Below, in pieces: positions 38,298 to 46,502 of a DNA stretch of 64,000 nucleotides. Origin of the DNA: Streptomyces ferrugineus (GTDB lineage: Bacteria; Actinomycetota; Actinomycetes; Streptomycetales; Streptomycetaceae); assembly GCF_015160855.1 (NCBI RefSeq), contig NZ_CP063373.1, positions 9,399,001 through 9,463,000 on the forward strand, in the 5' to 3' direction. The notes below the pieces were generated by a model. That model had not been told where the DNA came from. It saw only the letters and a list, made by a program, of their open reading frames with translations, and ran no database searches. Made by a program: the position numbers and the translations under genes. Positions within the stretch are counted from its first letter, which is position 1. Each line of letters starts with the position of its first letter.

Positions 38298-39695
38298 ATG
38301 GCTGCCCGTACGAAGACCACGAAGGACCGCCCGTCCTACCGCTGCACCGAGTGCGGCTGGCAGACGGCCAAGTGGCTCGGCCGTTGCCCCGAGTGCCAGG
38401 CGTGGGGGACGGTCGAGGAGTACGGCGCGCCCGCGGTCCGTACGACCGCGCCGGGTCGGGTGACGAACTCCGCGCTGCCCATCGGGCAGGTCGACGGGCG
38501 GCAGGCGACCGCGCGGTCCACCGGGGTCGCCGAGCTGGACCGGGTGCTCGGCGGCGGCCTGGTGCCCGGCGCCGTGGTGCTCCTCGCGGGCGAGCCCGGC
38601 GTCGGCAAGTCCACGCTGCTGCTGGACGTGGCCGCCAAGTCGGCGAGCGACGAGCACCGCACGCTCTATGTCACCGGCGAGGAGTCGGCGAGCCAGGTGC
38701 GGCTGCGCGCCGACCGCATCGGTGCCCTCGACGACCATCTGTATCTCGCCGCCGAGACCGATCTGGCCGCCGTGCTGGGCCACTTGGACGCGGTGAAGCC
38801 CTCGCTGCTCATCCTCGACTCCGTGCAGACCGTGGCCTCCCCGGAGATCGACGGCGCGCCCGGCGGCATGGCCCAGGTCCGCGAGGTGGCCGGCGCGCTG
38901 ATCCGCGTCTCCAAGGAGCGCGGGATGTCCACACTGCTCGTGGGGCACGTCACAAAGGACGGCGCCATCGCCGGACCCCGCCTCCTGGAGCACCTCGTGG
39001 ACGTGGTGCTCCACTTCGAGGGCGACCGGCACGCGCGCCTGCGCCTGGTGCGCGGAGTCAAGAACCGCTACGGAGCGACGGACGAGGTCGGCTGCTTCGA
39101 ACTGCACGACGAGGGCATCACGGGCCTCGCCGACCCAAGCGGACTTTTCCTGACCCGTCGTGACGAACCGGTCCCCGGCACCTGCCTGACGGTCACCCTG
39201 GAGGGCCGTCGCCCCCTCGTCGCCGAGGTCCAGGCACTCACCGTCGACTCGCAGATCCCCTCCCCCCGCCGTACGACGTCCGGTCTGGAGACCTCCCGGG
39301 TCTCGATGATGCTGGCCGTCCTGGAGCAGCGCGGCCGGATCAGCGCGCTCGGCAAGCGGGACATCTACTCCGCGACGGTCGGCGGGGTGAAGCTGTCGGA
39401 GCCCGCGGCCGATCTCGCCGTCGCCCTCGCACTGGCCTCCGCCGCGAGTGACACACCTCTCCCCAAGAACCTCGTCGCGATCGGCGAGGTCGGCCTCGCG
39501 GGCGAGGTCAGACGGGTCACGGGCGTGCAGCGCAGGCTGGCCGAAGCGCACCGGCTGGGCTTCACGCACGCCCTCGTCCCGGGCGACCCGGGCAAGATCC
39601 CTCCCGGCATGAAGGTGCTGGAAGTGGCCGACATAGGGGACGCGCTCCGGGTCCTTCCGCGCTCGCGTCGGCGAGAGGCCCCACGGGACGAGTAG
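38298..39695 (+). CDS. radA: DNA repair protein RadA (branch-migrating RecA paralogue)
   Basis: Recombination protein that extends D-loops and processes recombination intermediates, 465 residues. The N-terminal zinc finger is YRCTECGW and GRCPECQAW, the RecA-like ATPase has GEPGVGKSTLLLD (Walker A) and LLILDSVQT (Walker B), the family motif KNRYG is in VRGVKNRYGATDE, and the C-terminus is a Lon-protease-like domain. Start is ATG 38298 (MAARTK), supported by the promoter position. disA follows 93 nt downstream in the same direction, an arrangement common in Gram-positives. Confidence 0.96.
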   Translation: MAARTKTTKDRPSYRCTECGWQTAKWLGRCPECQAWGTVEEYGAPAVRTTAPGRVTNSALPIGQVDGRQATARSTGVAELDRVLGGGLVPGAVVLLAGEPGVGKSTLLLDVAAKSASDEHRTLYVTGEESASQVRLRADRIGALDDHLYLAAETDLAAVLGHLDAVKPSLLILDSVQTVASPEIDGAPGGMAQVREVAGALIRVSKERGMSTLLVGHVTKDGAIAGPRLLEHLVDVVLHFEGDRHARLRLVRGVKNRYGATDEVGCFELHDEGITGLADPSGLFLTRRDEPVPGTCLTVTLEGRRPLVAEVQALTVDSQIPSPRRTTSGLETSRVSMMLAVLEQRGRISALGKRDIYSATVGGVKLSEPAADLAVALALASAASDTPLPKNLVAIGEVGLAGEVRRVTGVQRRLAEAHRLGFTHALVPGDPGKIPPGMKVLEVADIGDALRVLPRSRRREAPRDE

Positions 39696-39788
39696 GACCG
39701 CCGGTAGACTTTGCCCTGGTCTCGCCCGTCCGTACGAACCGAATGTGCGAAACGGGAGCGCCCCAGAACCTGCGACCGGAGGAGTGCA

Positions 39789-40913
39789 GTGGCAGCCAAC
39801 GACCGGGCAGCAGCTCCCGGAAAGTCCGGTGGGAGCTCCGGTGCCGATGGCCTGATGCGCGCCTCACTGAGCGCCGTGGCACCCGGCACGGCCTTGCGCG
39901 ACGGCCTGGAGCGGATCCTCCGCGGCAACACCGGAGGACTGATCGTGCTCGGCTCCGACAAGACCGTCGAGGCGATGTGCACGGGCGGTTTTGTCCTGGA
40001 TGTCGAGTTCACGGCGACACGGCTGCGCGAGTTGTGCAAGCTCGACGGCGGCATCGTGCTGTCGTCCGACATGTCGAAGATCCTGCGCGCGGGCGTCCAG
40101 CTGGTCCCGGACCCGACGATCCCCACCGAGGAGACCGGCACCCGGCACCGTACGGCGGACCGGGTCAGCAAGCAGGTCGGCTTCCCGGTGGTCTCGGTCT
40201 CCCAGTCGATGCGGCTCATCGCCCTGTACGTGGACGGGCACCGCCGCGTCCTGGAGGACTCGGCGGCGATCCTCTCCCGCGCCAACCAGGCCCTGGCCAC
40301 CCTGGAGCGCTACAAGCTCCGCCTGGACGAGGTCGCGGGAACGTTGTCAGCGCTGGAGATCGAGGACCTGGTGACGGTCCGCGACGTCTCGGCGGTGGCG
40401 CAGCGCCTGGAGATGGTCCGGCGCATCGCGACCGAGATCGCCGAGTACGTGGTGGAGCTGGGCACCGACGGCCGCCTTCTCGCCCTCCAGCTGGACGAGT
40501 TGATCGCGGGCGTGGAGCCGGAGCGCGAGCTGGTGGTGCGCGACTACGTCCCCGAGCCGACGGCCAAGCGCTCCCGCACGGTCGACGAGGCCTTGTACGA
40601 GCTGGACGCCCTCACCCACGCCGAGCTGCTCGAACTGCCCACGGTGGCCAGGGCGCTGGGCTACACCGGCTCCCCGGAGGCGCTGGACTCGGCGGTGTCC
40701 CCGCGCGGCTTCCGGCTGCTGGCGAAGGTCCCGCGGCTGCCCGGCGCGATCATCGACCGCCTGGTGGAGCACTTCGGCGGCCTGCAGAAGCTGCTGGCCG
40801 CCAGCGTGGACGACCTGCAGACGGTGGACGGGGTCGGCGAGGCCCGGGCGCGCAGCGTGCGCGAGGGGCTGTCGCGGCTGGCGGAGAGCTCGATCCTGGA
40901 GCGGTACGTCTAG
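39789..40913 (+). CDS. disA: DNA-integrity scanning diadenylate cyclase
   Basis: Makes cyclic di-AMP and slows when it meets branched DNA, 374 residues. The DAC domain shows [15 protein letters not shown] (DGA-type motif) and [12 protein letters not shown] (the RHR motif), then a helical linker and C-terminal helix-hairpin-helix DNA-binding segments ([22 protein letters not shown]). Start is GTG 39789 with GGAG upstream. In Streptomyces, c-di-AMP controls potassium uptake, ydaO riboswitches and development. It lies downstream of radA, probably an operon plus an internal promoter. Confidence 0.96.
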   Translation: MAANDRAAAPGKSGGSSGADGLMRASLSAVAPGTALRDGLERILRGNTGGLIVLGSDKTVEAMCTGGFVLDVEFTATRLRELCKLDGGIVLSSDMSKILRAGVQLVPDPTIPTEETGTRHRTADRVSKQVGFPVVSVSQSMRLIALYVDGHRRVLEDSAAILSRANQALATLERYKLRLDEVAGTLSALEIEDLVTVRDVSAVAQRLEMVRRIATEIAEYVVELGTDGRLLALQLDELIAGVEPERELVVRDYVPEPTAKRSRTVDEALYELDALTHAELLELPTVARALGYTGSPEALDSAVSPRGFRLLAKVPRLPGAIIDRLVEHFGGLQKLLAASVDDLQTVDGVGEARARSVREGLSRLAESSILERYV

Positions 40914-40973
40914 GGGGTGTTGCGCCCCGGGCCGTACGCCGGCGCGCACGGCGCCGGCGCTACCAACAGCCGG

Positions 40974-41786
40974 TCAGTCGTTCTCCAGCACGAACGACGT
41001 CTGCGCCGTCCCGAACCCGGGCGTCTTCGCCTCCACCAGATACGTCCCCGCCCCGGCCGCCCCGGCGGCGGGCGTCGCGCACTGCGGGGCGCTCGCCCTG
41101 CGGTCCCACTTCACGGTGTAGGTGATGCTCGAACCGGCGGGCACCCGGAACCGCAGACTGCCGGAGACCTCCGGGCAGTCGGCGGAGGACCACAGATCGT
41201 CCTCGGAGCCCGCCTGGGTGATCGTCACCACGGCGTTCTTCGGGCCGAGATCGACCTTGCAGTCGTAGGTGGAGGTGTTCGTCGCCGTCAGCAGCAGAGC
41301 GGGCGTCTCGCCGGGCCCGTACGCGTTGTTGCGGCTGCTCACCGTCAACTTCATCTGACCCGAGACGCAGTCGGGTAGCTGGGAGTCCGAACCGACCGTG
41401 TCGTCCACGCCGACGCCGCTGCCCGAGCCGCCGCCCGCGGACCCGCCGGAGCCCCCGGAGGTCGTACCGTCCCCGGACCCGCCGCCGTCACCGGAGCCGT
41501 CACCGGAACCCGAACCGCCCGAGTCCCCGCCGGCCGTCGACTCGTCCCGCCCGCCCGGCGCTTGGCTGATCGCCGGCCCGGAGCCCGAGGGGCCCGGTGT
41601 GATCGTGGAGGGTGCGGGATTCTTGCCGTCGGATCCGCCCGCGTTGTTCTTGCCGCCTCCGCCGCCCGAGGTGAGCACCCAGGCGAGCAGCAACGCCAAC
41701 AGGGCGACCACAGACAGCAGTACGGCCCTCCGTCGCCAGTAGATGGAGGAGGGAAGCGGCCCGACCGGATTGCGCAGAGATCCCAC
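40974..41786 (-). CDS. Membrane-anchored secreted protein, unknown function
   Basis: A 270-residue protein. A short cytoplasmic stretch (GSLRNPVGPLPSSIYWRRR) precedes one membrane segment (AVLLSVVALLALLLAWVLT). A long Gly/Ser/Asp low-complexity linker follows, then a compact extracytoplasmic beta-rich domain with four Cys (DCVSGQMKL, YDCKVDLG, ADCPEVSG, PQCATPAAG) suggesting two disulphides. Start is GTG 41786 by position of the membrane segment; the reading frame goes on upstream without homology. Conserved in streptomycetes beside disA as far as I recall; no known function. Confidence 0.78.
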   Translation of the reverse strand: MGSLRNPVGPLPSSIYWRRRAVLLSVVALLALLLAWVLTSGGGGGKNNAGGSDGKNPAPSTITPGPSGSGPAISQAPGGRDESTAGGDSGGSGSGDGSGDGGGSGDGTTSGGSGGSAGGGSGSGVGVDDTVGSDSQLPDCVSGQMKLTVSSRNNAYGPGETPALLLTATNTSTYDCKVDLGPKNAVVTITQAGSEDDLWSSADCPEVSGSLRFRVPAGSSITYTVKWDRRASAPQCATPAAGAAGAGTYLVEAKTPGFGTAQTSFVLEND

Positions 41787-42059
41787 GGCGCAAACTGTAC
41801 GAGAGATCCGCGCGTCAACCTGCGCCACCCGCCGCTCAGGACGACAACTTTTCCGGATCATCATCCCGGCAGGCGCCCGTCGTCCGCCGCGCGCCCCCTG
41901 CCTTCCGTCAGGGGTGACACCTGTCGATCGCGGGGTGTGACGGTTTCGGCGACCTGCCTACGGTCCGTGGCGGCACGCCCCGGGCGTTCGCGATAGCGGT
42001 CCTTGCACCTCTGGCCACGGCTGTGGCGTATGTCTGCGGTGAGGGGCTCAAGTCCGGCG

Positions 42060-43041
42060 TCACGGAGGAACGTCCGTGCCGGGCGGTGCGGTGCGGCTCG
42101 GACCCGTCCGGCGGTCCGGGTGGCGGAGGCGCTGCGGGCCTCGTCGGCACCGGCCGTGCGGTGGTTCACGGGGCCGGGTCCGCAGCGCCTCCGCCAGCCC
42201 CGCCTCGTACGCGACGATCGCCGCCTGTACGCGGTTGCGCGCGCCCAGCCGGTCGAGCGCCGCGCTCACATACGCCTTTACCGTGCCCTCGACGAGGTGC
42301 AGCCGGGCGGCGATCGCCGGGTTGGACAGGCCCGCGTGCGGCGGCCTCGCGGCCGAGTCGCCCGTCGCTGCCGCCCAGGCCGTCGATGACGTACCGAGCC
42401 ACCTTCGGCGACAGGAAGGCCGCGCCGCCCGCCATCGCCCTTACACCCGCGATGAGTTCGTACGGGTCCCCCGCCTTCAACAGGAAGCCGGTGGCGCCAT
42501 CGCCGAGCGCGCGGGCCACGTAAGCCTGTTCGGAGAAGGTGGTGAGCATCGCGACGGCCGTACCGGGGGCGGTCCGTACGCTCTCCTCAGCGGCGGCGAG
42601 CCCGTCCACGCTGGGCATACGGATGTCCAGCAGGACGGCACGCACGCCGGCCCGCACCATCGCCTCGTCGTCGGCCAGCAGTACACGGACCGGGCTGCCG
42701 GACTCGGCGGCGCGAGCGACGAGTTGCCCGACCCCCTCGCCCGCCGGGGCCAGGTAGGCGACAGCGGTGCGGTCATGGTCGGGGAGGCCGGGCCCGCTCC
42801 TCGGCGATGCCCGCTCCCCCTCCAGGCGTGCGGCGAGCCGGCGGCTCCGGCGCCAGTACCGGCCGCCGAGCCACGGGAGGACACAGCAGAACAGCAGCGC
42901 GAAACGCCGAGCGCCGAGCCGGCCAACTGCCGCCACCCGGCTCGTTCACGCCGAGGCCGTCGGCCGTGAGCGCGGGCGACACGAGACCGGCCCAGAGCAG
43001 ACAGGCCCGCCATATGCGAGGACGTTCCATCCGGGCAGGGG
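42060..43041 (-). pseudogene. Decayed two-component system (histidine kinase remnant plus LuxR-type response regulator)
   Basis: Reading the minus strand, kinase-like membrane segments (RIWRACLLWAGLVSPAL, then FALLFCCVLPWLGGRYWRRSRRLAARLEGERA) occur in different frames. The kinase core (DHp and ATPase) is missing. The receiver begins properly (VRVLLADDEAMVRAGVRAV) but jumps straight to LLDIRMPSVDGLAAAEE, losing about 30 residues. It continues through GATGFLLKAGDPYELIAGVRAM and then loses its frame before the LuxR HTH. That HTH reads GLSNPAIAARLHLVEGTVKAYVSAALDRLG in another frame, without the usual LTPREREVL start. At least one frameshift and two internal deletions are needed. It is not functional. 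The 273 nt from 41787 to 42059 hold nothing I can recognise. Confidence 0.85.
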
Positions 43042-43162
43042 CCGCAGGCCCCAGGGACGGCAGGCCCCAGGGACGGCAGCCGACCACCATCCGCAGCCAC
43101 AAACGCACCGGCACCGCCGCCTACCCACCCCGCCGCCCTCAGCATGGCAGGATCGGAGAGCC

Positions 43163-44101
43163 ATGACTGCGCCAACAAAGCCCTCACCCAACGGCCCCAC
43201 CGACGCCCTCCCCGGCTCCACCCTCGGAGAGAACCCGCTGCACAGACCTGTCATCGACTGGTTCGACGACAACGCCCGCGATCTGCCCTGGCGGCGCCCC
43301 GAGGCCGGCCCCTGGGGAGTGATGGTCAGTGAGTTCATGCTTCAGCAGACGCCGGTGAACCGCGTGCTGCCGGTCTACGAGCAGTGGCTGTCGCGCTGGC
43401 CCCGCCCCGCCGACCTCGCGAAGGAGGCCCCCGGCGAGGCCGTCCGCGCCTGGGGCCGGCTCGGCTATCCGCGCCGTGCGCTGCGGCTGCACGGCGCCGC
43501 CGTCGCCATAGCGGAACGGCACGGCGGTGACGTGCCGACCGACCACGCCCAGCTCCTCGCGCTGCCCGGCATCGGCGAGTACACGGCGGCCGCCGTGGCG
43601 TCGTTCGCCTACGGCCAGCGGCACGCTGTCCTGGACACCAACGTCCGCCGTGTCTTCGCCCGCGCCGTCACCGGCGTGCAGTACCCGCCGAACGCCACCA
43701 CCGCCGCCGAACGCAAGCTCGCCCGCGCGCTGCTCCCGGAGGACGAGCGCACCGCCGCCCGCTGGGCCGCGGCCTCGATGGAGCTCGGCGCGCTGGTGTG
43801 CACCGCGAAGAACGAGTCCTGCCACCGCTGCCCGATCGCGGCGCAGTGCGCCTGGCGGCTCGCGGGCAAGCCGGAGCACGACGGCCCGCCGCGCCGCGGC
43901 CAGACCTACGCCGGGACCGACCGTCAGGTGCGCGGCAAGCTGCTCGCCGTACTGCGCGACGCGCATGCGCCCGTCCCGCAGGCGGTGCTGGACCGGGTGT
44001 GGCACGAGCCGGTGCAGCGCGCCCGCGCCCTGGACGGTCTCGTGTCGGACGGGCTGGTGGAGCCGCTGCCGGGCGGGATGTACCGGCTGCCGCTGAGCTG
44101 A
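43163..44101 (+). CDS. mutY: A/G-specific adenine glycosylase
   Basis: Removes adenine mispaired with 8-oxoguanine, 312 residues. HhH-GPD glycosylase: ALPGIGEYTAAAVASFAYGQ is the helix-hairpin-helix, LDTNVRRVFAR contains the catalytic Asp, and CTAKNESCHRCPIAAQC is the C-x6-C-x2-C-x5-C 4Fe-4S site. A C-terminal NUDIX-like domain is not evident, so it is the short actinobacterial form. ATG 43163 is the start; the longer upstream frame is not homologous. It follows the two-component remnant. Confidence 0.95.
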   Translation: MTAPTKPSPNGPTDALPGSTLGENPLHRPVIDWFDDNARDLPWRRPEAGPWGVMVSEFMLQQTPVNRVLPVYEQWLSRWPRPADLAKEAPGEAVRAWGRLGYPRRALRLHGAAVAIAERHGGDVPTDHAQLLALPGIGEYTAAAVASFAYGQRHAVLDTNVRRVFARAVTGVQYPPNATTAAERKLARALLPEDERTAARWAAASMELGALVCTAKNESCHRCPIAAQCAWRLAGKPEHDGPPRRGQTYAGTDRQVRGKLLAVLRDAHAPVPQAVLDRVWHEPVQRARALDGLVSDGLVEPLPGGMYRLPLS

Positions 44102-44422
44102 GGCACACCGTTGATCTGACACATGGCCGGATCACAGGCACAGGCCCCCTGCAACACAGACTTCACAGCCGCCACACCGTCAATACCCGGACATATCACC
44201 CCATAGCCGCCTCAACTCCCCAGTCGTTTTGTCCTTTTCCTGATTCCGTTACACAACCGACGGACAGCCGAGCGCTAGCCGCAGGCTGCTTCGGACAGCG
44301 CCGTGACAACGCCTCCGTAGCTTCATTTCCGTACCCGACAGGCGGGGACGACTACGAAGCACAGGCAATGAATCCGACGGCGAACCGGCCGGTCGGGCAC
44401 GGGGAATCTGGAGGCGGTCAAC
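44102..44422. other. sigE upstream region
   Basis: 321 nt between mutY and sigE with no gene. It should hold the sigE promoter activated by CseB. A GTGACA (about 44307) is followed by CGTAGCTTC, but the spacing is wrong for a standard promoter. The block GGAGG 9-14 nt before the sigE ATG is the ribosome-binding site. I cannot identify the CseB box. Confidence 0.4.
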
Positions 44423-44962
44423 ATGGCGCAGGGAGAGGTGCTCGAGTTCGAGGAGTACGTCCGCACCCGGCAGGACGCGCTGCTGCGCAGCGCCCGCCGG
44501 CTGGTCCCGGACCCGGTCGACGCCCAGGACCTGCTGCAGACCGCGCTGGTGCGGACGTACCACCGCTGGGACGGCATAGCGGACAAGCGGCTCGCGGACG
44601 CCTACCTGCGCCGCGTCATGATCAACACGCGGACCGAGTGGTGGCGGGCGCGCAAGCTGGAGGAAGTGCCCACCGAGCAGCTCCCGGACGCCTCGGTCGA
44701 CGACTCCACCGAGCAGCACGCGGACCGCGCCCTGCTGATGGACATCATGAAGGTGCTGGCTCCCAAGCAGCGCAGCGTCGTGGTGCTGCGACACTGGGAG
44801 CAGATGTCCACGGAGGAGACGGCCGCGGCCCTCGGCATGTCGGCCGGAACGGTCAAGAGCACGCTGCACCGGGCGCTCGCCCGGCTCCGCGAGGAGCTGG
44901 AGAGCCGCGATCTGGACGCACGCGCGCTGGAGCGTGAGGAGCGGGAGCGTTGCGCGGCCTAG
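44423..44962 (+). CDS. sigE: ECF sigma factor SigE (cell-envelope stress)
   Basis: ECF sigma factor directing the response to envelope damage such as vancomycin or lysozyme, 179 residues. Region 2 includes ALLRSARRLVPDPVDAQDLLQTALVRTYHRWD and region 4 KQRSVVVLRHWEQMSTEETAAALGMSAGTVKSTLHRALARL. The sequence begins MAQGEVLEFEEYVRTRQD, closely resembling S. coelicolor SigE. There is no anti-sigma gene; control is by CseB/CseC acting on the promoter. It heads the sigE-cseA-cseB-cseC operon. The cseA start overlaps its last four codons. Confidence 0.94.
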   Translation: MAQGEVLEFEEYVRTRQDALLRSARRLVPDPVDAQDLLQTALVRTYHRWDGIADKRLADAYLRRVMINTRTEWWRARKLEEVPTEQLPDASVDDSTEQHADRALLMDIMKVLAPKQRSVVVLRHWEQMSTEETAAALGMSAGTVKSTLHRALARLREELESRDLDARALEREERERCAA

Positions 44963-45738
44963 GCACGACAACGGGCGGCACCGGGCACACGGACACGGGT
45001 GACAGGGGCACGAACAGAGGTCCCGGGGACACGGGCGGCGGCAACCGGGCCACGGACGGGGGCGCCGAGGACCTCGGCTCCGCCCATCCCAGCCCCGGAT
45101 CCGACCGGGGGACCTTTCAGGCGACGTTCACGGCGGTGGTCGTGGTCGTCGCCCTCGCCCTTTTCGCCTCCGCCTGCGCGACCGGTGGCACCGGCACCCG
45201 CGACGAGGGGCCGGCCCGCGCCGACCTGGCGGGCGGCTCGGCCGTCTCGCCGTCGGCCACGCCCACCTCCTCGCCCTCGCCGTCCGCGGTCCCGGACCGC
45301 AAGGAGGCCGCCCGGCTGGTCAAGGCGGACCCGTCGGTCTCGACGCAGGTCAAGCGCGAGCTGACGCCGTGTGTGTCCGACGACTACCCCATCGACGTGT
45401 CGTACGGCGACCTGACCGGCGCGCCCGTCGACGACATCGTGGTCAACGTGCTGTCCTGCGGCGACGGGGTCGGCGTGGCCTCGTACGTCTACCGCGAGAA
45501 GGACGGCTCGTACCGCAATGTGTTCCGGTCCGAGGAGCCCCCGGTCTACGCCGAGATCGATCGCGGCTACCTTGTGGTGACCAAGCAGGTGTACGCCCAG
45601 GACGACGCGCTGTCGAACCCGTCCAGCGAGGACGTGATCTCGTACCAGTGGGTCTCCGACCGCTTCGTCCAGAAGGACGACGTCCGCACCGAGTACGGCG
45701 ACCTCGGCGACGACGCGACGGCGCCGCCCGACAGCTGA
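44950..45738 (+). CDS. cseA: Lipoprotein CseA, negative regulator of the SigE system
   Basis: Extracytoplasmic lipoprotein that dampens sigE expression. The frame includes a membrane segment with a lipobox-like FASAC (TFTAVVVVVALALFASACATGG, broken here for length) at about residues 57-79, so Cys 76 is the probable lipidated residue. The mature part contains CVSDDYPIDVSYGDLTG, VVNVLSCGDGVG and SYQWVSDRFVQKDD. The start TTG at 44950 overlaps sigE and gives an unusually long, Gly/Thr/Asp-rich 55-residue n-region; no start codon closer to the signal peptide with a charged n-region is apparent. The true start is uncertain. Confidence 0.82.
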   Translation: MRGLGTTTGGTGHTDTGDRGTNRGPGDTGGGNRATDGGAEDLGSAHPSPGSDRGTFQATFTAVVVVVALALFASACATGGTGTRDEGPARADLAGGSAVSPSATPTSSPSPSAVPDRKEAARLVKADPSVSTQVKRELTPCVSDDYPIDVSYGDLTGAPVDDIVVNVLSCGDGVGVASYVYREKDGSYRNVFRSEEPPVYAEIDRGYLVVTKQVYAQDDALSNPSSEDVISYQWVSDRFVQKDDVRTEYGDLGDDATAPPDS

Positions 45739-45786
45739 GCAGTATCCGACGCACCCCAGCAGAACACGAGGACTGAGAGCACCGGG

Positions 45787-46491
45787 ATGGCAGACCAGAC
45801 CCACGTCCTGTTCGTCGAGGACGACGACGTCATCCGCGAGGCCACCCAGCTCGCCCTGGAGCGGGACGGCTTCGCGGTCACCGCCATGCCCGACGGGCTG
45901 TCGGGCCTGGAGGCGTTCCGGGCGAACCGTCCCGACATCGCGCTGCTGGACGTCATGGTCCCGGGGCTTGACGGGGTCAGTCTGTGCCGCCGTATCCGCG
46001 ACGAGTCGACCGTGCCGGTGATCATGCTGTCGGCGCGCGCCGACTCGATCGACGTGGTGCTGGGCCTGGAGGCGGGCGCGGACGACTACGTGACCAAGCC
46101 GTTCGACGGTGCCGTGCTGGTCGCGCGGATCCGGGCAGTGCTGCGCCGCTTCGGGCACGCGGGCCGCGCCGACCGGGCGGAGGAGGCCGGCGACAGCGCC
46201 GCCGGGAGTCTGCTGACCTTCGGCGACCTGGAGGTCGACACCGAGGGCATGGAGGTGCGCCGAGGCGGTCAGCCCGTCGCGCTCACGCCCACCGAGATGC
46301 GGCTGCTGCTGGAGTTCTCGTCCGCGCCGGGCACGGTGCTGTCGCGGGACAAGCTGCTGGAGCGGGTGTGGGACTACGGCTGGGGCGGGGACACCCGCGT
46401 CGTCGACGTCCATGTGCAGCGGCTGCGGCAGAAGATCGGCCAGGACCGGATCGAGACGGTCCGCGGCTTCGGCTACAAGCTGAAGGCCTGA
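45787..46491 (+). CDS. cseB: Response regulator CseB
   Basis: OmpR/PhoB-type response regulator that activates the sigE promoter, 234 residues. The receiver has VLFVEDDDVIREA, phosphoacceptor Asp in LLDVMVPGLDG, and VTKPFDGAVL with the conserved Lys. The C-terminal winged helix has LTPTEMRLLLEFSSAPGTVL and VDVHVQRLRQKIG, VRGFGYKL. Between them is a linker of acidic and small residues. It is followed after 11 nt by cseC, its cognate sensor. Confidence 0.95.
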   Translation: MADQTHVLFVEDDDVIREATQLALERDGFAVTAMPDGLSGLEAFRANRPDIALLDVMVPGLDGVSLCRRIRDESTVPVIMLSARADSIDVVLGLEAGADDYVTKPFDGAVLVARIRAVLRRFGHAGRADRAEEAGDSAAGSLLTFGDLEVDTEGMEVRRGGQPVALTPTEMRLLLEFSSAPGTVLSRDKLLERVWDYGWGGDTRVVDVHVQRLRQKIGQDRIETVRGFGYKLKA

Positions 46492-46502
46492 GCGGGGCCG
46501 GC

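Noticed and set aside
40938..40958. Terminator between disA and the convergent membrane protein gene
   Set aside because: An 8-bp GC stem exists, but it is weak and ordinary for GC-rich spacer sequence.
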